Assembly: GCF_038066635.1 (NCBI RefSeq)
Contig: NZ_JBBUTI010000001.1
Location: forward strand, 589,338 to 653,337
Direction of reading: 5' to 3'
From: Ideonella margarita
GTDB taxonomy: Bacteria; Pseudomonadota; Gammaproteobacteria; Burkholderiales; Burkholderiaceae_C
Length of the DNA: 64,000 nt
Below the pieces are notes generated by a model. It was not told where the DNA came from. It did not search any database and worked only from the letters and a program-made list of their open reading frames with translations. Both the position numbers and the translations under genes were made by a program. Shown here piece after piece: positions 57,675-64,000 of this stretch (the stretch's first letter is position 1; each line of letters begins with the position of its first letter).

Positions 57675-59606
57675 ATGAGCCACCAAGCCAATCGGGGTGA
57701 GGAGACCGGCGCGCCTGTGCAGCGCGCCTTGCTCGAAAGCATCAACAGCCCGGCAGACCTGCGGCCGCTGAGCCGTGCGCAGCTGAAGGTGCTGGCCGAC
57801 GAGCTGCGCAGTTTCCTGCTCGAATCGGTGAGCCGCACGGGCGGTCACCTGTCGTCGAACCTCGGCACGGTCGAGCTGACGATTGCCCTGCACCACGTGT
57901 TCAACACGCCATATGACCGGGTGGTCTGGGACGTGGGCCATCAGAGCTATCCGCACAAGATCCTGACGGGTCGTCGCGAGGCCATGGCGACGCTCAAGCA
58001 ACTGGGTGGCATCAGCGGCTTTCCTCGTCGCGCCGAGAGCCAGTACGACACGTTTGGCACCGGTCACTCGTCGACGTCTATTTCCGCGGCGCTGGGCATG
58101 GCCCACGGCGCTCGCCTGAAGGGCGAAAACCGCAGGGCCGTGGCCGTGATCGGCGATGGCGCCTTGACCGGTGGTATGGCTTTTGAAGCCCTGAACCATG
58201 GTGGTTATGCGGGCGGCGCTGGCTTGCCCGACATGCTGGTGATCCTGAACGACAACGACATGTCGATCTCGCCACCCGTGGGCGCGCTCAACCGCTACCT
58301 TGCCCGCTTGATGAGCGGCAAGTTCTACGCGACCGCCCGCGAAGGCGCGAAGTCGGTGCTGCGCAATACGCCGCTGTACGAGTTCGCAAAGCGGTTTGAA
58401 GAGCACACCAAGGGCATGGTCGTGCCCGGCACGATCTTCGAGGAGTTCGGCTTCAACTACGTCGGCCCGATCGATGGCCACGATCTCGATTCCCTGGTGC
58501 CGACGCTCGAGAACCTGCGCAATGCCAAGGGGCCGCAGTTCCTGCACGTGGTGACCAAGAAGGGCTACGGCTATGAATTGGCCGAGGCTGACCCGATCAA
58601 CTATCACGGCCCCGGCAAGTTCGACCCCGCCGTCGGCCTGAAGAAGCCCGCCAGTGCACCCAAGCAGACCTTCACGCAGGTCTTTGGCCAATGGTTGTGC
58701 GACATGGCTGAAGCTGACAACCGCCTGGTCGGCATCACGCCGGCCATGCGTGAAGGCTCAGGCATGGTGGAGTTCGAGCAGCGGTTCCCGACGCGTTATC
58801 ACGACGTGGGCATTGCCGAGCAGCACGCGGTGACCTTCGCCGCGGGCCTGGCCTGCGAAGGCTTGAAGCCGGTGGTTGCGATCTACTCGACCTTCCTGCA
58901 GCGCGGCTATGACCAGCTGATCCACGACGTGGCCTTGCAGAACCTGCCGGTCGTGTTTGCGGTGGACCGCGCAGGCCTGGTGGGCGCTGACGGTGCCACG
59001 CACGCCGGTGCCTACGACATCGCCTACCTGCGCTGTGTACCGAACATGAGCGTGCTGGCGCCTGCTGATGAGCGCGAGTGCCGCCGGGCGCTGACGTCCG
59101 CCTATCGACAGCAGCATCCGGTGGCCGTGCGGTATCCGCGTGGCGCTGGCGTGGGTGTGCCAGTGGTGTCTGAACTGGATGAGCTGCCTTGGGGCAAGGG
59201 TGAGGTGCGGCGCCAGGGCCAGCGCATTGCCATCCTGGCCTTCGGCAGCTTGTTGTACCCGGCGCTGCAGGCGGCTGAAAAGCTCGATGCCACCGTGGCC
59301 AACATGCGCTTCGTGAAGCCGCTCGATGAAGCCTTGATGCTGGACCTGGCTCGTAGCCACGACGCCATCGTTACCGTCGAGGATGGTTGCCTGCCCGGCG
59401 GCGCCGGTGGTGCCGTGCTGGAGGCCCTGTCCCGGCATGGTCTCAATGTGCCGGTGCTCACGCTCGGCCTGCCCGATGAGTTCATCGAGCACGGCGATCA
59501 TGGCAAGCTGATGGCGCTGTGCGGTCTCGACGCAGCGGGCATCGAGCAGTCGGTGCTCAAGCGCTTCGGCGTACCGCTGAGCGTGGTCAGCCCGGCTGCG
59601 GCTTGA
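57675..59606 (+). CDS. dxs: 1-deoxy-D-xylulose-5-phosphate synthase
   Basis: 643-residue thiamine-diphosphate enzyme joining pyruvate and glyceraldehyde 3-phosphate, the first step of the MEP pathway. SSNLGTVELTIALHHVFNTP, GHSSTSISAALGMA, the TPP motif GDGALTGGMAFEALN...NDNDMSIS and DVGIAEQHAVTFAAG (catalytic Glu) are intact, and VAVRYPRGAG lies near the C-terminal domain. With ispA upstream and ispH elsewhere in the window, it supplies isoprenoids including the undecaprenyl carrier used by the polysaccharide cluster. Confidence 0.97.
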   Translation: MSHQANRGEETGAPVQRALLESINSPADLRPLSRAQLKVLADELRSFLLESVSRTGGHLSSNLGTVELTIALHHVFNTPYDRVVWDVGHQSYPHKILTGRREAMATLKQLGGISGFPRRAESQYDTFGTGHSSTSISAALGMAHGARLKGENRRAVAVIGDGALTGGMAFEALNHGGYAGGAGLPDMLVILNDNDMSISPPVGALNRYLARLMSGKFYATAREGAKSVLRNTPLYEFAKRFEEHTKGMVVPGTIFEEFGFNYVGPIDGHDLDSLVPTLENLRNAKGPQFLHVVTKKGYGYELAEADPINYHGPGKFDPAVGLKKPASAPKQTFTQVFGQWLCDMAEADNRLVGITPAMREGSGMVEFEQRFPTRYHDVGIAEQHAVTFAAGLACEGLKPVVAIYSTFLQRGYDQLIHDVALQNLPVVFAVDRAGLVGADGATHAGAYDIAYLRCVPNMSVLAPADERECRRALTSAYRQQHPVAVRYPRGAGVGVPVVSELDELPWGKGEVRRQGQRIAILAFGSLLYPALQAAEKLDATVANMRFVKPLDEALMLDLARSHDAIVTVEDGCLPGGAGGAVLEALSRHGLNVPVLTLGLPDEFIEHGDHGKLMALCGLDAAGIEQSVLKRFGVPLSVVSPAAA

Positions 59607-59695
59607 AATTTGTTGATCGCCGTCATTTAACCTTTCCAACCACAGCGCATTCCATAGCTGCGATCCTGTCGGTCTGAGATGTATTGCCTTTGCCC

Positions 59696-60499
59696 ATGAA
59701 CCACCTGACCGACGCCCTGCACATTCCCGACACGCAAAACGAACGCGATGAGCGCCACGTGGCCATTCAGCGCGTCGGCGTCAAGGATGTTCGTTATCCG
59801 CTGACGCTCCGCGTGGCGGGTGTCGAGCAATCCACCGCTGCGCTGTGGAACCTTGACGTGGCGCTGCCTGCCGAGAAGAAGGGCACCCACATGTCGCGCT
59901 TCGTGGCGTGGCTGGATGCACAGTCCACCCCGATGGATGCTGCGCACCTGCGTGGCGAACTGGACGTGATGCTGGAAAAGCTGCACGCCGACGAAGGCCG
60001 CATCGAGGCGCGTTTCAACTTCTTCCTGCGCAAGCGCGCTCCGGTGTCAGGCCTGCAAAGCCTGCTCGACTACGGCGGTGCCTGGGTTGCCGAGCGCAAG
60101 GCTGGTCGCACGTCGATCTGGGCCGAGGTGGGTGTGCCGGTGAAGAGCCTGTGCCCGTGCTCCAAGGAGATTTCTGACTACGGTGCGCACAACCAACGCT
60201 CGCTCGTCACGATCCGCGTGGAATTGAAGGATCCGCTGGGTGCACCCATCGAGTGGCAGGAACTGGTGCGCTTCGCGGAAGAGTCGGCCTCCAGCGAAAT
60301 CTGGCCGATGCTCAAGCGCGCCGACGAAAAGTGGATCACCGAACACGCCTACGAGAACCCGAAGTTCGTGGAAGACCTCGTGCGCGATGTGGCCCTGCGC
60401 CTGAATGCCGATGCGCGTATCGGCCGCTATGTGGTGGATGTCGAGAACTTCGAGTCCATCCACAACCACTCGGCCTGGGCGCGCATAGAGCGCAACTGA
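59696..60499 (+). CDS. folE2: GTP cyclohydrolase FolE2 (type IB)
   Basis: 267-residue GTP cyclohydrolase IB, making 7,8-dihydroneopterin triphosphate for folate. The active-site/metal region VKSLCPCSKEISDYGAHNQRS contains the family cysteine, and NHLTDALHIPDTQNERD is the conserved N-terminus. FolE2 uses metals other than Zn2+ and is often the only or zinc-sparing enzyme. I see no Zur-like palindrome in the 89-nt gap after dxs. The ATG at 59696 was chosen over a Met 4 codons upstream for its match to the family. Confidence 0.94.
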   Translation: MNHLTDALHIPDTQNERDERHVAIQRVGVKDVRYPLTLRVAGVEQSTAALWNLDVALPAEKKGTHMSRFVAWLDAQSTPMDAAHLRGELDVMLEKLHADEGRIEARFNFFLRKRAPVSGLQSLLDYGGAWVAERKAGRTSIWAEVGVPVKSLCPCSKEISDYGAHNQRSLVTIRVELKDPLGAPIEWQELVRFAEESASSEIWPMLKRADEKWITEHAYENPKFVEDLVRDVALRLNADARIGRYVVDVENFESIHNHSAWARIERN

Positions 60500-60516
60500 T
60501 GGTCGTTGGACCTTGG

Positions 60517-60540
60517 CAGGTGGCCGCAAGGCACCTGTTT
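60517..60540 (+). terminator. terminator candidate after folE2
   Basis: CAGGTG...CACCTG with inner CC/GG pairs, one bulged G and a GCAA tetraloop, followed by TTT. It starts 17 nt after the folE2 stop. Confidence 0.5.
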
Positions 60541-60559
60541 CAGGGTGAGCGATCTGCTC

Positions 60560-60579
60560 GAGGCGGCTCTGACCGCCTC
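60560..60579. terminator. second hairpin in the folE2/SDR convergent gap
   Basis: GAGGCGG-N6-CCGCCTC, a 7-bp perfect stem without T-runs. It is between two convergent genes and may contribute to termination in either direction. Confidence 0.35.
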
Positions 60580-60614
60580 TGCCTTGCCCGGCCGCAGAAC
60601 GCCTCGGTCCGCCT

Positions 60615-61442
60615 TCAGACGGGCACGGTGTAGTTGAGGGCCATGCGGCCGCCGTCGACGTGGACGATTTCGCCTGTCATGTAGGCGGCAGCGTCGCTGA
60701 GCAGGAAGGCGACCACGTCGGCCACCTCCGCGGGTGTGCCCAGCCGCTTCATCGGCGTGCGGCCAAGAATGCGCTGGCGGGCTTCCGGGCTGGTCAGCAC
60801 CGCCTTCTCAGCCAGTTCGGTGGCAATGGTGCCGGGCGCCACCGCATTCACGCGGATGCCGTGATCTGCCAGGCCCAGAGCCATTGCACGGGTCAACTGG
60901 TTGATGCCGCCCTTGCTGGCGTTGTAGCTGGCAATGCTGGCGATGGCCAAGGTGCCGTTCACCGACGACATGTTGACGATGGCGCCAGGCGTGTGCTGCG
61001 CCACCATGTGCCTGGCCACCGCTTGCCCGACCAGGAAACTACCCTTCAGGTTCACGTTCATCACCGCATCCCAATCGGCTTCGGTGATGTCGAGAAAGTC
61101 AGCCGCGCGGAAAATGCCGGCGTTGTTGAGCAGGCCGTGCACGGCACCCAGTTGCGCCACGGTCGCGGTCATCGCGGCGTTCACGTTGGCGGCGAGGCTG
61201 ACATCACATGGCACGGCCACGGCTGTTGCGCCGTCTGCGTTCAACGCTGCTGCGAGCTGGGTAAGCTTGGTTGCATCGACGTCCCAGAGCGCCAGATGGC
61301 AGCCCTCTCGTGCCAGCCGCTTGGCGCACGCCTCGCCGATGCCTTGGGCGGCGCCGGTGATCACGAAGGTCCGTCCGGCCATGCCGAAGTGCGGTGCGGT
61401 TGCGGTTGCAGAGGCGGGTGCAGATGCGGTGGACATGTTCAT
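60615..61442 (-). CDS. SDR family NAD(P)-dependent oxidoreductase
   Basis: 275-residue classical short-chain dehydrogenase/reductase. The cofactor loop TGAAQGIGEA, the NNAG motif, and the catalytic Ser...Tyr-x3-Lys (SSVNG; YNASKGG) are present, and the end MTGEIVHVDGGRM is typical. An Asp in LALWDVDATK at the end of beta2 favours NAD over NADP. The N-terminal ~20 residues are a Thr/Ala-rich extension; starts at 61442 or 61436 are both possible. It lies 22 nt downstream of the MBL hydrolase gene. Confidence 0.9.
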   Translation of the reverse strand: MNMSTASAPASATATAPHFGMAGRTFVITGAAQGIGEACAKRLAREGCHLALWDVDATKLTQLAAALNADGATAVAVPCDVSLAANVNAAMTATVAQLGAVHGLLNNAGIFRAADFLDITEADWDAVMNVNLKGSFLVGQAVARHMVAQHTPGAIVNMSSVNGTLAIASIASYNASKGGINQLTRAMALGLADHGIRVNAVAPGTIATELAEKAVLTSPEARQRILGRTPMKRLGTPAEVADVVAFLLSDAAAYMTGEIVHVDGGRMALNYTVPV

Positions 61443-61464
61443 GCTTGTTCGGGAAGGGGCTGGA

Positions 61465-62427
61465 TCAAGTCCGGTCCAACCAGATGCCGAGCCCTTGGGC
61501 ATTCAGCTCGATGTCCATGGCCAGCAGATGCAGCAGCGTGGCCTCGTCAGCGGTGTGCCCATGCTCACGCAGGCGGCGCAACCAGATGCGCGCCAGCATG
61601 TCGCGCAGGGCCTGATGCCGGTCTTCCTTGGCTGTGTTGTTGACGATGTGGGCTTGCGCCACCAGCTCATCGATCTGCCCCAGCAATGAGGCGCCCAGTC
61701 GGGCCACATCGCCGAGCTGGCCGTAGTGGGTCAGGCAGACATGATCTGGCTGAGCGGCCAGCAACCGGGTGATCGAGGCTTTCAACGCGTCGGGTTCGAA
61801 CTGAACGGGCGTGGTTGTCGGAATGATCCAGGCCTGTCCGTTCAGATCAAATTCCCGGTACGACAGGCCGAAGGTGTCACCGGTGAACCAGCTGCGGGAT
61901 ACAGGGCACCAGATGCAGTGGTGATGCCGGGCGTGGCCGGGTGTGTCGATCAAACTGAGTTGACGCGCGCCTACGGGAATCTGAAGGCCGTCATGGCTGG
62001 ACATCAAGCGGTCAGCCGGAACGGGTGTGATGCCGCCGTAAGACTGCTGCATCTCAGTCTCGCCGTACACCGCAAGAGCGCCTTGCCAGAGCATGGTCGG
62101 ATCTTGCAGGTGACGGGCCCCGCGTGGGTGCACCAGCACCTTGGCATTGGGCAGGTGCGTCAGCAGATCACCGACGCCACCCGCATGGTCCAGGTGCACG
62201 TGGGTCGGGATGATCCAGTCCACTTGCTCGGCCGCAAGTTCAAGCGCCTGAAGGGTCGCCAACAGCCTCGGCACGGCCAGGCGCGTGCCGGTGTCTATGA
62301 AAGCACAGCGACCAGCGTCGACCACCAGATAGGCGGCGTCGAAGGCTGGTCGCTGAAAGCCGGTGTCGATGGCGTAGAGCCCGTGCTCCAACGCCGTGAC
62401 GAAGGAGGGCAGGGCTGGGGTGCTCAT
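61465..62427 (-). CDS. MBL-fold metallo-hydrolase
   Basis: 320-residue metallo-beta-lactamase-fold enzyme. The metal motif is THVHLDHAGG; further ligands are in DTPGHARHHHC and FTGDTFG, so the two-metal site looks complete. A C-terminal helical extension (about 220-320) is larger than in simple glyoxalases. The substrate is not evident; hydrolysis of a thioester or lactone is typical for the fold. It lies between a TPR-like protein gene (16 nt upstream) and an SDR gene. Confidence 0.88.
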   Translation of the reverse strand: MSTPALPSFVTALEHGLYAIDTGFQRPAFDAAYLVVDAGRCAFIDTGTRLAVPRLLATLQALELAAEQVDWIIPTHVHLDHAGGVGDLLTHLPNAKVLVHPRGARHLQDPTMLWQGALAVYGETEMQQSYGGITPVPADRLMSSHDGLQIPVGARQLSLIDTPGHARHHHCIWCPVSRSWFTGDTFGLSYREFDLNGQAWIIPTTTPVQFEPDALKASITRLLAAQPDHVCLTHYGQLGDVARLGASLLGQIDELVAQAHIVNNTAKEDRHQALRDMLARIWLRRLREHGHTADEATLLHLLAMDIELNAQGLGIWLDRT

Positions 62428-62443
62428 CGACGGCTTGCGGGGG

Positions 62444-63649
62444 TCACTGGTTGACGAGCAGTGCGCTCAGGCGGCCGATGTCGGCAGCGCCGTCGTTGCC
62501 CTGAACGCTGCGCAGCACCTGCTGTGCCTTGGCCTTGGACTTGCCGGCATGTGCCAGAGCCTGGCCCAGGCGCAGCTTGGCGTCTTCCGGCCGCTTCAGG
62601 TTGCCCTTGGCGATGCCTTGTTCAATCAGGGCGATGCCCTTGTCAGCCTGGCCGATGGAAGCCAGAACCACGCCGGCTTGCACCAGCGCGTTGCCATCCT
62701 TGGCTTCGCCCACCATCTTGTCGACATTGGCGCGCACTTCTGCATCTTGCTTGGTGGCCAGGTCACGCAGGCGCTTGTGGCGATCGGCTTCAGCCGGTGC
62801 GCCGGTGCCGAGCACGCCCGCCGTGAAGCCCTTTTCCACGATCAACTTGCCTTCGCCAGCCAAGCCGGCCTGCAGTGCCAGCTGGGTCATCTCCATGTAT
62901 TCCTCAGCCTTGGTCAGGTTGCCCGTGGCCAGCTTCAGACGCATGATGTCGAGAGCGAAACGGTCTGAAAAACCGGGCTTGCGCGGCAGGCGGCCCAGCG
63001 CGGCCGACCAGTATTCCTTCTTGCCGTAGTAGGCCAGCAGCTTTTCCAAGGTGGCACTTTGGCCGGCGCCGTTGTTGGTGCGCTGGTAGGCATCCGCCAA
63101 GCGCAGCAGGTCGCCTTCGTCCGGGCGCTTGCCGGCTTGCTCGGCGGCGCTCACGGCGGCAGCCGAGTCACGCGCGATGGCAGAGTAATCGCCGCTCTGG
63201 GATTGCAGATAGGCCTGCAGTTGCTTCAGCTGTGCGCTGTTGCTGCCAGCCGCGACGGCCTTCTGGGCCCATTGGCCGGACTTGGCGAAGTCCTTGGTCT
63301 GCGAATAGGCAAAAGCCAGCGACTCGGCGACTTGCGCCTGCTCGGCGCCAGACAGCTTGCCGGAGTTGAACACTGCCTCAAACGCCTGGATGGCGGTGCC
63401 GTTGTCGCCTGCGCGCTGTGCAGCTGCGCCGCGCATCCGGTCGATCATCAGCTGTTCCTGGGCAGACTTGCCACCCACGGCATCGGCTTCGCGAACCTTG
63501 GACAGGGCCTCCTTGGCCTTGCCGGCCTTGAGCAGTTCGCCGGCCTGTTGCAGCGGCTTGCCGATTTCGGGGCGAACGCTTTGTGCGTTGGCGGACATCA
63601 GGACACCGGCCATCAACAGGGCGGCGGAGAGGGTGCGCAGGGTGTTCAT
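62444..63649 (-). CDS. exported TPR-like repeat protein
   Basis: 401 residues with a cleavable signal peptide (MNTLRTLSAALLMAGV...ANAQS, cleavage at about 23). The rest is helical repeats of tetratricopeptide character (AGELLKAGKAKEALSKVREAD; AESLAFAYSQTKDFAKSGQW; LRLADAYQRTNNGAGQ). It probably acts as a periplasmic or outer-membrane-facing scaffold. Such proteins often follow exbB-exbD genes in betaproteobacteria, suggesting a link to TonB/Tol energy transduction. A strong terminator lies between it and exbD, so it may be transcribed from its own promoter or by read-through. Confidence 0.82.
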   Translation of the reverse strand: MNTLRTLSAALLMAGVLMSANAQSVRPEIGKPLQQAGELLKAGKAKEALSKVREADAVGGKSAQEQLMIDRMRGAAAQRAGDNGTAIQAFEAVFNSGKLSGAEQAQVAESLAFAYSQTKDFAKSGQWAQKAVAAGSNSAQLKQLQAYLQSQSGDYSAIARDSAAAVSAAEQAGKRPDEGDLLRLADAYQRTNNGAGQSATLEKLLAYYGKKEYWSAALGRLPRKPGFSDRFALDIMRLKLATGNLTKAEEYMEMTQLALQAGLAGEGKLIVEKGFTAGVLGTGAPAEADRHKRLRDLATKQDAEVRANVDKMVGEAKDGNALVQAGVVLASIGQADKGIALIEQGIAKGNLKRPEDAKLRLGQALAHAGKSKAKAQQVLRSVQGNDGAADIGRLSALLVNQ

Positions 63650-63678
63650 AGCTCGAATTCTGGGTAAGGGTGGCGCTG

Positions 63679-63720
63679 AAAACAATCGGGGATCGAACCC
63701 ATGACGGTCGATCCCCGATT
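63679..63720 (-). terminator. Rho-independent terminator downstream of exbD
   Basis: A perfect 13-bp stem (AATCGGGGATCGA/TCGATCCCCGATT, 63684-63720, 11-nt loop) is followed on the minus strand by GTTTT. It lies 37 nt after the exbD stop. Confidence 0.82.
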
Positions 63721-63757
63721 TATACCCGGGTAAACCGGTTGTAACCGCTGTGGGCGA

Positions 63758-64000
63758 TCAGTTCATGAACTGCTCATTGCCCACGATGCCGATCTTGGTG
63801 ACGCCCAGGCGCTGTGCCTCAGCCATCACCATGGCAACGTACTTGTACGTCACCAGCTTGTTCGGCCGCAGGTGCACTTCCGGCTGATCCGGCAGCTGCG
63901 CCGTGCGGTACAGCTTGGCTTGCAGCTCGGCGCGCGTCGGCACGATCTCGCCGTTCCAGCCGATGGTGCCGTCGAAGTCCACATCGATGCGGACGATCTC
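63758..64000 (-). CDS. exbD: ExbD/TolR family biopolymer transport protein (partial)
   Basis: C-terminal ~80 residues of an ExbD/TolR protein; the 5' part is beyond the window edge and the frame is open to position 64000. RIDVDFDGTIGWNGE, VHLRPNKLVTYKYVAMVMAEAQRLGVTKIGIVGNEQF is the periplasmic domain of the family (quoted in two parts). With ExbB it forms the proton-driven motor energising TonB-dependent transport or the Tol system. The membrane helix with the key Asp is not in the window. Confidence 0.88.
   Translation of the reverse strand, partial: EIVRIDVDFDGTIGWNGEIVPTRAELQAKLYRTAQLPDQPEVHLRPNKLVTYKYVAMVMAEAQRLGVTKIGIVGNEQFMN

Overview
The window is a gene-dense, GC-rich chromosomal segment from a betaproteobacterium. 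The gene order and protein families (yicC-gmk-rpoZ-spoT facing a kinase/phosphatase pair and rph-rdgB-hemW; xseB-ispA-dxs-folE2; fkpB-ispH; small DUF3717/DUF1289 and DUF2805 proteins) point to Burkholderiales, most likely the Leptothrix/Rubrivivax/Roseateles side of the order. This assignment is inferred from gene content; no rRNA is present. I see no phage, insertion sequence or CRISPR array.

Layout. 1-4.6 kb: an exported esterase, a histidine phosphatase, an orphan protein, a WYL-domain regulator with two identical palindromes upstream, and greB. 4.5-13.6 kb: stringent-response and nucleotide genes (spoT, rpoZ, gmk, yicC), facing a Ser/Thr kinase and PP2C phosphatase followed by rph, rdgB and hemW. 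13.6-18.5 kb: cheR-cheD-cheB, a diguanylate cyclase, a FlhG/MinD-like ATPase and a truncated haemoglobin. 18.5-37.4 kb is the accessory core. 37.4-46.8 kb: smr, radC, fkpB-ispH, serS, a YecA-like protein, a very large SNF2 helicase and tRNA-Ser(CGA). 46.9-56.2 kb: a two-component system, a MATE transporter, small DUF proteins, a Pat-type acetyltransferase, a cupin and a Rieske oxygenase. 56.5-64 kb: xseB-ispA-dxs-folE2, an SDR/MBL/TPR operon and the end of an exbD gene.

The most interesting region is 18.5-37.4 kb. A minus-strand operon encodes an acyl-CoA-dehydrogenase-like flavoprotein, a SerRS-derived amino acid:[carrier protein] ligase and a DUF1839 protein. Facing it are a serine hydrolase and then a stand-alone phosphopantetheine carrier protein. 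The carrier gene is the first gene of an apparently continuous 14.6-kb run of overlapping genes: a cytoplasmic beta-mannosidase-like GH2 protein, then a Wzx/Wzy exopolysaccharide pathway (four glycosyltransferases, outer-membrane exporter, chain-length protein, a small kinase-like ATPase, polymerase, flippase, acetyltransferase). The arrangement suggests that an amino acid is activated on a carrier protein without an NRPS, possibly oxidised, and transferred to a sugar or lipid-linked precursor of the polysaccharide. DUF1839 shows a Cys/His pattern reminiscent of papain-like BtrH acyltransferases, which would make it the candidate transferase. This is inference, but it is testable.

Start codons were adjusted by family N-termini, ribosome-binding sites and 4-nt ATGA/GTGA overlaps. 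Functions of well-known families are given with high confidence. Promoters and hairpins were found by eye and should be treated as predictions.
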